Assembly (NCBI GenBank): GCA_024281995.1
Contig: JAMWZW010000012.1
Span: 1-64,000 of the forward strand
Source of the DNA: Nitrosomonas sp.
Lineage (GTDB): Bacteria; Pseudomonadota; Gammaproteobacteria; Burkholderiales; Nitrosomonadaceae
Length of the DNA stretch: 64,000 nucleotides
Reading direction: 5' to 3'
The position numbers and the translations under genes were made by a program. Positions 9,006 through 18,721 of this stretch are shown here, in pieces. Below the pieces are notes generated by a model that was not told the DNA's origin, did no database searches, and saw only the letters and a list, made by a program, of their open reading frames with translations. Position 1 is the stretch's first letter. The number at the start of each line of letters is the position of its first letter.

Positions 9006-10430
9006 ATGACAATTACAGAGTTTTCTTGGGGTAAGCCAGGCGACCAAAGCTTATTTGGAATGAATGGAGAAAAACTAAAACTTAGCGATGATGTATTAAT
9101 CACCAACATTCGCTGGTTTATCACCTTTCGGTGGATACTGATAGCAATATTGGTTTTTTTTGAAATTTTAATGCTGTCGGCATCAGATATTCTTGCCAAG
9201 GTAGGAATTACTGAACAGCAGAAATGGCCAATTGCTATCATTATCGTATTGATTATTGCAAATATTGCTTACCTCTTTGCTTTAGACTATTGCAAATCAG
9301 GCAAATACAACTCACCTACGATCAATTTATGGGCTCAAATCATAGTTGATTTGATCTGCCTCTCGGTTGTAGTTCATTATATTGGCAGTACATCTACACC
9401 GATTTCTTTCTTTTATGTTCTGCACATCGCGCTAGCTTGTATTTTTTTCTCGACCCGGGAAAGCCTGTATGTAACGATACTAGTATGCGTGATGGATGCA
9501 ATTGTCATTGCAATTGATAATTTCCTTATTAATCAGGCGCCATTGTCAGCTCTAGTAAAGGGCGACTACATTTTGTCTGAAAGTGCACGCAGGGACGGTG
9601 CGATAATTTGGATGCTTTTTCTTGATATCCTTTTTCTTGTAGTTTGGTATGTCGTTTCAAGGCTCTCATTAATCGTTCGCAATCACGAGCGTCATCTCTC
9701 CCATGCTTACAAGCAAATCAAGCAAGCCCAAGTAGAGAAAGATCAATATGCTTTATTGATAACACACCAACTTAAATCACCACTTGATGCTATCCGGAGT
9801 AAGATCAATCTCATTAAAGAAGGTTATTTGGGAGAAATGACGCCTGAAATCAGTGAAGCATTAGATCAAATGGATTTTCGAGCTAAAAATATGTCTGGCT
9901 TAATTCTTGATCTACTCAGATTGGAACGTTTGAAAACCAATTGCCTTGACACAGCAAAATCTGAGTCTATTGCTATCAAAACGGTCTTGAAAAAATGTAT
10001 TGATAAGCTAACTCCTCTCATAAATACAAAGAAAATTTCACTACATGTATCAGTCGAAAATTTTTCTTGCCAATGCATACCGGATCAATTAGAAATCCTT
10101 TTCGAAAATATTATTTCCAACGCAATAACCTATTCTCATGAAGGTACGTCTGTTGAAATTATTTCTGAAATCATATCGAATCATCAGGCAAACATTATTA
10201 TTACTGACCATGGTATTGGAATTGAAAGCAAGGAATTGCCGAATATATTTAATGAATACTTTTATTCTCCTAGAGCAGCCTTACATAATAAAGCAACAAG
10301 CGGTATCGGTTTATCTATTGTTAAGATTGCAGCAGAAAATAATAAATTAAAAATTAAAGTCGCTAGTGAGCCTGGAGTTGGCACCTCATTCACTGTAGTA
10401 TTTGATAATATTCAATTACTTAAAGAATAA
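9006..10430 (+). CDS. Membrane sensor histidine kinase
   Basis: About six hydrophobic segments occupy residues 38-220 (for example ITFRWILIAILVFFEILML), with little periplasmic loop, which suggests a membrane or intracellular signal. The kinase core follows: an H box THQLKSPLDAI, an N box ENIISNAITYS, a G1 box DHGIGI and a G2 box SGIGLSIVKIA. It probably phosphorylates the receiver encoded just upstream. The signal is unknown. Confidence 0.9.
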   Translation: MTITEFSWGKPGDQSLFGMNGEKLKLSDDVLITNIRWFITFRWILIAILVFFEILMLSASDILAKVGITEQQKWPIAIIIVLIIANIAYLFALDYCKSGKYNSPTINLWAQIIVDLICLSVVVHYIGSTSTPISFFYVLHIALACIFFSTRESLYVTILVCVMDAIVIAIDNFLINQAPLSALVKGDYILSESARRDGAIIWMLFLDILFLVVWYVVSRLSLIVRNHERHLSHAYKQIKQAQVEKDQYALLITHQLKSPLDAIRSKINLIKEGYLGEMTPEISEALDQMDFRAKNMSGLILDLLRLERLKTNCLDTAKSESIAIKTVLKKCIDKLTPLINTKKISLHVSVENFSCQCIPDQLEILFENIISNAITYSHEGTSVEIISEIISNHQANIIITDHGIGIESKELPNIFNEYFYSPRAALHNKATSGIGLSIVKIAAENNKLKIKVASEPGVGTSFTVVFDNIQLLKE

Positions 10431-10464
10431 ACTTGCATTGTGTAAAACATTCACAAATGAATAA

Positions 10465-10484
10465 CCTCGTCCCTTGGGGCGAGG
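10465..10484. terminator. Short GC-rich hairpin after the kinase gene
   Basis: CCTCGTCCC pairs with GGGGCGAGG around a two-base TT centre, so the innermost pairs must open. It lies 35 bases after the kinase stop codon. No clear T tract follows, so termination is only probable. Confidence 0.45.
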
Positions 10485-10493
10485 GTCGTTCAT

Positions 10494-10709
10494 TTAAAGC
10501 AGGACATATACAACAGTAAATGGCAAAGTTAATAAGCCAGATCGGCATCGACGATAAGCCGGGAGCAGAAACGCAATAGTAGCAAGTGAAATTACCGGCC
10601 GAAGCAAACCCATTAACTGGCCATTGAACATCACTACAGTATTGCGAGGCGCGCAAGAAAATAGTTGAAATTTTGCAATGGCTAATACGATTGATCCACC
10701 AACATCCAA
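10494..10709 (-). pseudogene. Unrecognised membrane-protein fragment
   Basis: A 71-residue frame (MDVGGSIVLAIAKFQLF, then NTVVMFNGQLMGLLRP and a second hydrophobic stretch) looks like coding sequence for a membrane protein. The frame stays open upstream to about 10743 without a good start. I do not recognise the family. Its position between a kinase gene and IS30 debris suggests a broken gene end. Confidence 0.3.
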
Positions 10710-10785
10710 GTCCGCAGTAAGTATCTTGTACTTGAGGCCTCATAAAGAATCTATTGCTACACCATGAAACGATTTATCAATTGAT

Positions 10786-10980
10786 ATTTATGCGAATGAG
10801 GCACACGGTGGAGATTTGCATAAGTATCTGAGGAAAGCCTCAACGACCTATCTAAAAGATATGGTGATTATGACAGGCGAGACAAAATAAAAGACAACGC
10901 CAACATTGAAAAATGCCTGAAATAATAGATAGAAGGAGCCGTATTGGCGATTGGAAAGACGATGCCATAATGGCTTGTGT
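10786..10980 (+). pseudogene. IS30-family transposase remnant
   Basis: Frames joined by one shift read IYANEAHGGDLHKYLRK, then RYGDYDRRDKIKDN and IIDRRSRIGDWKDDAIM. These align with IYADKRNGG, RYGKTDRRG and VDARSRIGDWEADTI of the intact IS30 transposase at 34760-35698, but are strongly diverged. It is the middle of an old IS30-type copy; neither end is recognisable. Confidence 0.7.
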
Positions 10981-11054
10981 GTTTTTCTATTGGTTGCCCG
11001 CACACTTTGATAGTATGCCTTCAAGTCCCTGCTATTAATAAATTCCGCAGCTAT

Positions 11055-11930
11055 CTATAAAACCGATTTCAACAACTTACCCATTTCCGCTGGATTCCGC
11101 GTGATTTTAATACCGCAAGATTCCATCACTTCCAGCTTCTCCTGTGCCGTTCCTTTACCGCCAGATATAATTGCTCCCGCGTGTCCCATACGTTTACCGG
11201 GTGGCGCAGTAACGCCAGCAATAAATCCAACCACCGGTTTCCGCATATTTTCCTTCATCCAGCGCGCACAATCCTCCTCGTCGCTACCGCCAATCTCACC
11301 CACCATCAATACCGCATCGGTTTCATCATCATTATTGAATAATTGCATAACATCCAGGTGTTTCAAACCATTCACTGGGTCACCACCAATACCGATACAC
11401 GTTGATTGCCCCAATCCGAATGCCATCAATTGCGCCACTGCTTCATAAGTTAGAGTGCCTGAACGGGAAACGACGCCAATGCGTCCTTTTTTATGGATAT
11501 AGCCGGGCATAATACCGATTTTGATCTCATCCGGCGTGATAATCCCTGGACAATTCGGTCCGATCAAGCGGGTTTTCTTATCCTGCATTTTGTAGCGTGA
11601 ACGGATCATATCACGCACCGGAATACCTTCAGTGATACAAATCACCAAATCCAGTTCGGCTTCTACAGCTTCGTCTATAGCTGCCGCAGCAAAAGGCGGT
11701 GGCACATAAATAACCGAAACATTAGCGCCAGTTTGTTGTTTCGCTTCTTTTACCGTCGCATAAACCGGGATACCTTCAAAATCTTCACCGGGTTTACGCG
11801 GATTAACGCCTGCAACGAAACAAGCTTTACCGTTCGCATAATCACGACACATACGCGTATGAAATTGCCCAGTTTTACCGGTAATGCCTTGCGTCATAAC
11901 ACGGCTGTTACGGTCGATCAGAATGGACAT
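11055..11930 (-). CDS. sucD: Succinyl-CoA synthetase, alpha subunit
   Basis: The 291-residue protein has the N-terminal nucleotide fold ([12 protein letters not shown]), the central [11 protein letters not shown] motif, and the phosphohistidine segment [11 protein letters not shown]. With SucC it interconverts succinyl-CoA and succinate with substrate-level phosphorylation in the TCA cycle. It follows sucC by 37 bases, with a GGAGAG site upstream of the start, and the two form a normal operon. Confidence 0.97.
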   Translation of the reverse strand: MSILIDRNSRVMTQGITGKTGQFHTRMCRDYANGKACFVAGVNPRKPGEDFEGIPVYATVKEAKQQTGANVSVIYVPPPFAAAAIDEAVEAELDLVICITEGIPVRDMIRSRYKMQDKKTRLIGPNCPGIITPDEIKIGIMPGYIHKKGRIGVVSRSGTLTYEAVAQLMAFGLGQSTCIGIGGDPVNGLKHLDVMQLFNNDDETDAVLMVGEIGGSDEEDCARWMKENMRKPVVGFIAGVTAPPGKRMGHAGAIISGGKGTAQEKLEVMESCGIKITRNPAEMGKLLKSVL

Positions 11931-11967
11931 AACGGACTACTCTCCTCGTAGATGTGGATATTCATTC

Positions 11968-13134
11968 TTAGTGAATCCTGGCGGCATTTACCACTTTCTG
12001 AGCAGCATCGGCCATGTTATCTGCGGAAATGATTGGCAGACCGGAATCCGTCAGAATTTTTTTCCCAAGATCGACATTAGTGCCTTCCAGTCGCACCACC
12101 AACGGCACGGTCAATTGTACCTCACGTGCTGCGGCTACTACACCCTGCGCAATGACATCACATTTCATAATGCCGCCAAAAATATTAACCAGAATTGCTT
12201 GTAACTTGGAATTACGCAGCATTAATTTAAACGCCTCGGTTACTTTCTCCACTGTTGCTCCTCCACCAACATCGAGAAAATTAGCTGGATTTCCACCGTA
12301 TAATTTAATGATATCCATCGTTGCCATCGCCAAACCTGCACCATTGACCAAGCAACCAATATTGCCATCCAGTGGAATATATGATAACTCATGTTTTGAG
12401 GCTTCGATTTCGACCGGATCTTCTTCATCCAGATCACGCAGTGCAACAATTTCGGGGTGGCGAAACAATGCATTGTCATCAAAATTCAGTTTTGCATCAA
12501 GCGCCATCACTTGATCTCCGGCAACTAATCCCAGTGGATTGATTTCCAGCAATGATGCATCAGTGTCATCGAAAGCCCGGTATAACCCTTGCAGCAGCGC
12601 TACCGCTTGCGACATACACTGCATTGGAATACCGATTTTTTTCGCGATGTTCTCCGCTTGCTGCAAGCTCAGCCCGGTAATTGGATCGATAAACACCTTA
12701 TAAATCTTATCCGGTGTTTCTGCCGCTACTTTCTCGATATCCATTCCACCTTCAGAACTTGCCATCAAACATACGCGTTGCTGACGGCGATCAACCACCA
12801 TACCCACATAAAATTCTTTCTCGATTTTTACACCCTGTTCGATAAACAGTCGGTGTACTACCTGCCCTTCCGGTCCGGTCTGGTGTGTCACCAATCGCAT
12901 GCCTAGAATATCACCTGCTTGTTGCCGTACTTCGTCCAATGATCGTGCCACCTTCACACCACCACCTTTACCACGCCCACCGGCATAAATTTGTGCTTTC
13001 ACCGCCCACAACTCACCACCTAATTGTTTCGCAGCATTTACTGCCTCATCAACGCTAAAACTGACGATACCTTTGGGTGTAACTACTCCGTATTTTTGTA
13101 GAATTGCTTTGGCTTGATATTCGTGGATTTTCAT
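11968..13134 (-). CDS. sucC: Succinyl-CoA synthetase, beta subunit
   Basis: At 388 residues it has the family length. [17 protein letters not shown] begins the ATP-grasp domain, with [12 protein letters not shown] for nucleotide binding, and the C-terminal domain has [17 protein letters not shown] and [14 protein letters not shown]. It is the first gene of the sucCD operon. The leader is AT-rich, with no clear regulatory hairpin. Confidence 0.97.
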   Translation of the reverse strand: MKIHEYQAKAILQKYGVVTPKGIVSFSVDEAVNAAKQLGGELWAVKAQIYAGGRGKGGGVKVARSLDEVRQQAGDILGMRLVTHQTGPEGQVVHRLFIEQGVKIEKEFYVGMVVDRRQQRVCLMASSEGGMDIEKVAAETPDKIYKVFIDPITGLSLQQAENIAKKIGIPMQCMSQAVALLQGLYRAFDDTDASLLEINPLGLVAGDQVMALDAKLNFDDNALFRHPEIVALRDLDEEDPVEIEASKHELSYIPLDGNIGCLVNGAGLAMATMDIIKLYGGNPANFLDVGGGATVEKVTEAFKLMLRNSKLQAILVNIFGGIMKCDVIAQGVVAAAREVQLTVPLVVRLEGTNVDLGKKILTDSGLPIISADNMADAAQKVVNAARIH

Positions 13135-13616
13135 TGTTGTAACTCCATTTTTTAGCTTCTGCTAGCATTGTACAATATAAAAAAACAAACCACTTTACAT
13201 CCGATGATCTCATTCGACATGATCGTAAATTATTCTGAATATTTCAGAGATTAAGTAGTTTGGATGAAGCAATCCAATCCAACACTTTTTGTTATCCATA
13301 ATGCGATTTTTTCGATTCCTTCTGTCAGTGGAATGTTACTAATCGTTTCTAACAATCGACAATATGATTCGATCCCTGTCGCTAGTTTGGCGTTCAAGAT
13401 AACAAATTGATGCAGTGTGGCTACCGCAGAATACATGCATATTTTAGCAATTCAACTACTTAAGAAAAATTTTCAAGATTATTTAGTAATATTAAAGGGC
13501 CAAATGTATCGTTAATTATTGCTTATCTATCAATATATCTATGATTAAATTGACTCTGTTCAATTTTATTATCAGGAAAAAACTTCAATTAATTAATGAT
13601 ATAACAGGTGAATCCA
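13135..13616. other. Gap between sucC and a hypothetical gene
   Basis: This stretch of about 480 bases is AT-rich and should contain the sucC promoter on the minus strand. A 61-codon minus-strand frame at 13251-13436 (MYSAVATLHQFVILNAKLAT at its start) has plausible composition and faintly resembles a phasin helix, but has no clear ribosome site. I do not call it a gene. Confidence 0.4.
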
Positions 13617-14111
13617 ATGAAAACAGACAAACAAGTAGGCGCAGAGTGTTATTCAGTATTTAATCATTTGCAGCGACTTACGGATTCACATATCCCAACA
13701 ATGGATTATGAAGCTGCGATTCAGATTCCTGAAAACCCTTTGCAAATTCATGCAGTCGCATTTTTCTATAATTTACGCTTGGCTGCACTGGAAAATAATT
13801 TTGTAGCGCTTTTAACAAATTGTTACTTTGAATCTGAAGACATTGAACAGTTTAAGCGATTAACACCTTTCTTATGTTCGGCTAGCCACTTATTGTGTAG
13901 TCAAACATTACACCCATTTCATGCAATAGATGAAGAGAAAGTTATCGATTTTTTTATGCGTTTTGTCGCTAATTTTTCCATGAACGAAAATATAGCTGAA
14001 TTCATCCAATTTAAAGTAATTCCTTTTATGCACAATTTTAAAATCCGCAATGAAGAAATAACACACTTACTTTCGCTATTTCAGCGACCAGCGAACCAAT
14101 CACTCCATTGA
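13617..14111 (+). CDS. Hypothetical protein
   Basis: The 164-residue product is mostly helical and slightly acidic. It has no signal peptide, membrane segment or metal motif. I chose ATG 13617, which has AGGTG six bases upstream; that GTG (13608) is an alternative in-frame start. I do not recognise the family. Its 3' end overlaps the antisense end of the integrase remnant, so it lies at the edge of the decayed integration region. Confidence 0.55.
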   Translation: MKTDKQVGAECYSVFNHLQRLTDSHIPTMDYEAAIQIPENPLQIHAVAFFYNLRLAALENNFVALLTNCYFESEDIEQFKRLTPFLCSASHLLCSQTLHPFHAIDEEKVIDFFMRFVANFSMNENIAEFIQFKVIPFMHNFKIRNEEITHLLSLFQRPANQSLH

Positions 14112-14299
14112 TTCAACGCCGTGGAAGCAACCGTCCGGTAGCCATGTACGGCCATCTTGTCTTTATATTCAAGGCAGTAAAGCGCAAAAAGGTAAGTGCT
14201 ATTGCTGATGAGTTGGTTAGGATGTAAGCGTCCAACGCTACCATCTAAAATATTTTAAAAAATGCCATTATTCTCAAACATTTTTCATGAGGATAACAA

Positions 14300-14596
14300 A
14301 TGGCGTTGTCTACACATCAGCAGAAACATATAGAAACTTGGCAAGAAAGTGGATTAACACAGGTGGCATATTGTCGTCATTGTAAGCTGAATTCCAAAAC
14401 ATTTTCGAACTGGTTGCGGTTTTATCGTTCCGAGCAAGTAGCCACAACTACGCCGACTTTGATTCCAGTTGAGATCAAATCAATAGCTTCCTCGTCTGGC
14501 ACATTGTGTTTACGTTGTCCGCAAGGACATGCACTGGAACTGCCAGCAGGTGTATCACCGCAATGGTTAGGCGAATTATTGAGATGTCTGGACTGA
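14300..14596 (+). CDS. tnpA: IS66 accessory protein TnpA
   Basis: The 98-residue product has a helix-turn-helix (HIETWQESGLTQVAYCRHCK, then LNSKTFSNW) and the C-terminal strand region typical of IS66 TnpA. It appears intact. It is followed immediately by the truncated tnpB, so the segment that normally holds the tnpB start has been lost. Confidence 0.88.
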   Translation: MALSTHQQKHIETWQESGLTQVAYCRHCKLNSKTFSNWLRFYRSEQVATTTPTLIPVEIKSIASSSGTLCLRCPQGHALELPAGVSPQWLGELLRCLD

Positions 14597-14854
14597 TTGC
14601 AAGCACTGGGACAATCACCCTGCGCGGGATCGGCTTTTGTATTTTGCAATCGCGCTAGGAATCGTATCAAAGTATTGTTATGGGATGGTACAGGTGTATG
14701 GCTGTGCCAGCGCCGATTGCATCAGGGTAAATTTATTTGGCCGAAGTTAAATGAATGTTGTTTTGCACTGACGCAAGCACAATGGGAGTGGCTGACATCT
14801 GGTGTGGATTGGCGGCGTTTATCAGCTTTGCCGCCAGCGCATTTTCGGGCATGA
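14597..14854 (+). pseudogene. tnpB: IS66 TnpB, N-terminus deleted
   Basis: The frame starts inside the family sequence at LQALGQSP and continues with AFVFCNRARNRIKVLLWDG, RRLHQGKFIWP and VDWRRLSALPPAH. Intact IS66 TnpB proteins have about 30 more residues before this point. The deletion joins the stop codon of tnpA directly to internal tnpB sequence, so a good start codon and ribosome site are missing. Confidence 0.82.
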
Positions 14855-15380
14855 AAAGGCTACAATAACTTCCTATTAACAGTGAGTTATTCAAATTTGC
14901 ATTAGAAACTGAAATAATAATACCATGATTTATGAGGGAGGAAAATCATGGCGAGAAAAGCGAGTGGGGCAGATCAATTAGCGTCGGCGCGAGAATTATT
15001 AAGAACGGCCGATGAGCTAAGGAAGGCACAAGCAGTATTACTTCCTCTGGAATTGGGAATGTCGCTAGAGGAAACGGCAAAAGCTATTGGGCGTTCAATT
15101 AGATCGACATGTAGTATGCGCACGCGTTACTGTAGAGTAGCTCGTTGCGAAGAGGAAGCGCCACAAACGAAACGGGCGCTTCGTAACCGTGCGATTGCGA
15201 CGCCTGAACGAGAAGCGCAGATTCTTGATCAGGTTTTGGAGGAAGCAGCTCAAGGCGGAGTTGTAGTTGTTCCCCCACTCAAGGAGAAAATCGAGGAACG
15301 GCTAGGCAAGCGAGTGGCATTATCGACGATTTATCGGATGCTGGCGCGTAATGGCTGGCGTAAACTGGTGCCTGATACTA

Positions 15381-16500
15381 TTGACACGGAACGAATTATC
15401 CGCGAACTTTAAGGGGCGAAATGTGTCATATTGGCCATGGAAAAAGAAGACGCCCGCAAGCAGTCGCGAGAAGTACTGCACGAGAGACGCAAACAAGTTA
15501 TTCGTCTGTACCGGAAAGGGATGCGAGTGATGCAAATTGTTGAGCACAGTGGTCTCAGTTGGTACGCGGTAAACACTGCGATCAACTGCTATCGAACTGC
15601 TGGCACAGCAGCGCTCAAGCCTGCGGCGCGCGGCAAGAAGGCAGGCGGTGGGCGCATGCTGAGCGAAGCGCAAGAACGTACAGTCCAGCAAATGATCTGC
15701 GACAAGCGCCCCGAACAATTGAAGATGGAGTTTGCCTTGTGGAACCGCGCTGCGGTTATGCAATTGATTGAACGCGAATATGGAATCAAGCTGACGGTTC
15801 GCGGTGTTGGCAACTATCTCAAACGCTGGGGATTCACCCCACAAAAGCCGATCCGGCGCGCCTACGAGCAAAGCTCGGAAGCCGTGCAAGCATGGTTAGA
15901 CAAGATATATCCCGAAATAGAACATCGCGCCAAATTGGAAGGCGCCGAGATTCATTGGGGCGATGAAACGGCGGTGGTGAATACCGATGTGCGAGGTCGG
16001 TGTTATGCGCCTGCAGGTAAAACGCCCGTAACGTTTGCTGTGGGCGGCACACGGCACAAGCTGTCGATGATCGCCACCGTAACCAATCAGGGCAAGACAC
16101 GCTGGATGATCATTGATGAGGGATTCAACGCTGACAAGCTGATTGAATTCCTTGATGCACTGATCAAGGATGCGGGAAGAAAAGTGTTCCTGATTCTCGA
16201 TAACTTGCGCGTGCATCACAGCAAGCCAGTCAAAACGTGGGTTGAAGAGCATAAGGAAAAAATCGAGTTGTTCTATCTACCCAGCTACAGCCCGGAACTC
16301 AACCCCGAAGAGAGACTTAACGCTGACTTGAAGCAAGCACTTTATACGAAGGTTCCGGTACGCACCAAGGCCAAGCTGAAAGCCGCGACAACCGAGCACA
16401 TGCAGGTTCTGGAAAAATCACCCGAACGCGTGAAAAAATTCTTCCAGGATGCACGCGTCAGGTATGCAGCCTGATTCACGGATAAATCAGGCCGGATCAA
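15381..16500 (+). mobile_element. IS630-family element B (inner), apparently intact
   Basis: The 1120-bp element is flanked by TA at 15379-15380 and 16501-16502, the usual IS630 target duplication. The ends are imperfect inverted repeats: TTGACACGGAACGAATTATC at left, and TTGATCCGGCCTGATTTATC on the opposite strand at right. Its single gene is open throughout. It is the youngest of the three nested elements, and its GC content is visibly higher than the flanking chromosome. Confidence 0.9.
15437..16474 (+). CDS. IS630-family transposase B
   Basis: The product of about 345 residues is a full-length IS630 DDE transposase. It has an N-terminal helix-turn-helix (MRVMQIVEHSGLSWYAVNT), then EIHWGDETAV, FLILDNLRVHHSK and YSPELNPEERLN with the three acidic catalytic residues. 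I chose ATG 15437; an upstream in-frame TTG at 15431 is possible. No frameshift is visible, so it may be active. Confidence 0.93.
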   Translation: MEKEDARKQSREVLHERRKQVIRLYRKGMRVMQIVEHSGLSWYAVNTAINCYRTAGTAALKPAARGKKAGGGRMLSEAQERTVQQMICDKRPEQLKMEFALWNRAAVMQLIEREYGIKLTVRGVGNYLKRWGFTPQKPIRRAYEQSSEAVQAWLDKIYPEIEHRAKLEGAEIHWGDETAVVNTDVRGRCYAPAGKTPVTFAVGGTRHKLSMIATVTNQGKTRWMIIDEGFNADKLIEFLDALIKDAGRKVFLILDNLRVHHSKPVKTWVEEHKEKIELFYLPSYSPELNPEERLNADLKQALYTKVPVRTKAKLKAATTEHMQVLEKSPERVKKFFQDARVRYAA

Positions 16501-17146
16501 TAGTCACCCGCAAGGAGATGCGGCAATGCGCGAGGATTGGAAAAAAAACTTAAGGAACGAGTAGATGAAATTGTAACCCTGTGGGGAAATCATCGGCCAT
16601 TACGTTTGATGTTTCAGGATGAAGCCCGCTTCGGGCGATTGCAGACACGGTATTGTTGGTGCCGTCGCCAGATCGACCAATGGTTAGTGCCATGGTAACG
16701 CAGCAATATACTTATGCTTATGGCGCGGTAAGTCCGTTGGATGGCGCTTTTGACAGTTTGGTGTTGCCTCATGTCAATACCTATTGTATGCAGATTTTCA
16801 TCAATGAAATCGCTGAGCGTTATCCCAACGATAATATAGTCATGATTCTTGATGGCGCAGGCTGGCATAAAAGCAAGGATTTTCACCTGCCTGATAATAT
16901 CCGTTTGTTGTTCCTGCCACCCTATTCACCTGAATTGAATCCGCAGGAACATCTGTGGGACGAACTGCGAGAAAAATACTTTCACAACCGAGTATTTGAC
17001 AGTATCGATGCTCTCGAGAATCATTTGGTTACTGCGCTACACAATCTCGAAAATACTCCAGCTTTGATCAAAAGTATTACTGGGTGGAATTGGATTATTA
17101 ATGCAGTTTCTAGTGAGAATTAGAATTATAAGTATTTTGTAGTACA

Positions 17147-18721
17147 ATGGCCAGGATGAAATCGCTTGCACAGTTAGACCAATTGAATCTTGATAGGGAT
17201 ACCAAAATACAGGTGTGCGGCATTGTTCAGACGCTACTTGATCAAGCGCAGCAAGAAATTCGTGTACAGGAACTTAAAATCCAGGCACTCACCATAGAGC
17301 TGGGGCATTTACGCCACATCCGCTTCGGCAAAAAGAGCGAATCACTAACTTCGGTGCAGCCCAGCTTGTTTGAAGAATCGGTGCTGGCTGATATTGCGGC
17401 TGTTGATGCGGAAATCGAGCAGATTGATGCAACTGCAAAAACCACAGCAACCAAACTGCAGCGTGCACGCGCAGGCCGTCAACCGTTGCCGGATCATCTG
17501 CCACGCATTGAATACCGTCATGAGCCAGAATCATACCAATGCAATCAGTGCGGCCGTAATCTGATCAAAATCGGTGAAGACGTGACTGAACAACTCGACG
17601 TGGAGCCAGCCCGGTTCTTCGTTCATCGCCACATTCGCCCGCAGTATGCGTGCAAATCCTGTGAAACTATCACAGCTGAACCGGTGCCACCGGCAATCAT
17701 TGACGGCGGCATGGCTGCACCCGGTCTTTTAACCTGGGTGATGACAAACAAGTACCTGAATCACTTACCGCTCTACCGTCTTGAGCAAATAGCCGCACGT
17801 GAACAGGTTGCACTTTCCCGCTCTACACTGGCAGAATGAGTGGGCCGCGCTGGCGTAGCTTTGCAACCTTTGGTCGATCGTCTAACCTGGCTTCTTCTGC
17901 AGGGTAACACGCTTCACGCCGATGAAACACCGGTGGCGCAGCTGGAGCCCGGCAACGACAAAACCCACAAGGCCTATCTATGGGCCTATTGCAGTAACGA
18001 CCTCGAACCGGGCCCGCGTATCATCATCTTCGACTATCAAGGCGGCCGCAGCGGCCGGTATGTGCAAAGCTTCCTGGAAAACTGGCAAGGGCACCTGCTG
18101 GTTGACGACTATGGCAGCTACAAAGCATTGTTCTCCCGAGCGGAATCACCTTGTGCCGAATTAGCGTGTTGGGCACACGCACGGCGTAAATTCTTCGATC
18201 TGTATCAAGCGAACGACAGCCCGATGGCATTCGAAGCATTACAGCGTATCGCCAACTTATACGCTATTGAGTCAGAAGGCAAACAGCTGACCATCGAAGC
18301 GCGTCAACAACTGCGCGCCGAAAATAGCTTGCCGGTACTCGACGCATTACATGGTTGGCTAATACAAACCCGCATGCAAACCGCAAACGGTGGTGCATCC
18401 GCCAAAGCGCTGGATTACACAATCAAACGCTGGACGAGTCTGGTGCATTATGCGTACACCGGTCATCTGCCAATCGACAACAACCCGGTAGAAAATGCAA
18501 TCCGTCCCATAGCCATCGGCAAGAAAAATTGGATGTTCACAGGCTCCAAACGTGCCGGACAACGTGCTGCAGCCATTCAAACCCTATTTGGCACCGCTCA
18601 GCTCAACAATCTCGATCCTGCCGCATGGCTCAAAGACACGCTCACCAAACTCCCCGCCTGGCCTAATAGCCGCATTGATGAGTTGCTGCCGTTAACACCG
18701 GAATTTATTGAATCACTATAA
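17147..18721 (+). pseudogene. tnpC: IS66 transposase TnpC with one internal stop
   Basis: The full gene would encode about 524 residues: an N-terminal coiled coil, the IS66 zinc-binding region (CNQCGR and CKSC), and the DDE domain (HADETPVAQLEPG, VDDYGSYKALF, CWAHARRKF, NNPVENAIRPIAIGKKNW). The only defect seen is TGA at 17837-17839, where the family has Trp (STLAE-W-VGRAGV). The two halves are in the same frame. A TGG to TGA point mutation explains it. The second half could start at GTG 17840, but would lack the N-terminal domain. Confidence 0.9.

Larger units (their letters stand above)
14948..17123 (+). pseudogene. IS630-family transposase A, split by IS630 copy B
   Basis: The 5' part (14948-15380) encodes the helix-turn-helix half, ending in NGWRKLVPDT. 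The 3' part resumes at 16503 with SHPQGDAAMREDW and contains MFQDEARFGR, MILDGAGWHKSKD and PPYSPELNPQEHLWDE, the DDE core. Removing copy B and one TA restores the frame exactly. Two defects remain: the run of eight A at 16541-16548 puts the next part one base out of frame, and a second shift lies near 16655. It cannot make an intact protein. Confidence 0.85.
14890..17125 (+). mobile_element. IS630-family element A (outer), disrupted
   Basis: It lies between tnpB and tnpC of the IS66 element. Its ends are approximate; I can match TAGAAACTG near 14908 with CAGTTTCTA near 17106 as part of the inverted repeats. Its transposase gene is split by IS630 copy B and has further frameshifts. Without copy B the element would be about 1.1 kb, a normal IS630 size. 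Confidence 0.7.

Noticed and set aside
11101-12906. Several plus-strand frames across sucD and sucC
   Set aside because: All are antisense to the well-identified succinyl-CoA synthetase genes.
13251-13436. Minus-strand 61-codon frame with phasin-like character
   Set aside because: Too short, no ribosome site, and no motif strong enough to call a gene; mentioned only in the gap entry.
15320-16252. Long minus-strand frames opposite the IS630 transposases
   Set aside because: They are antisense shadows in GC-richer IS sequence, with no domain content.
17840-18721. Second half of tnpC as an independent gene starting at GTG
   Set aside because: It is the in-frame continuation of the IS66 transposase after one nonsense codon; it would lack the N-terminal and zinc-binding regions and has no ribosome site.
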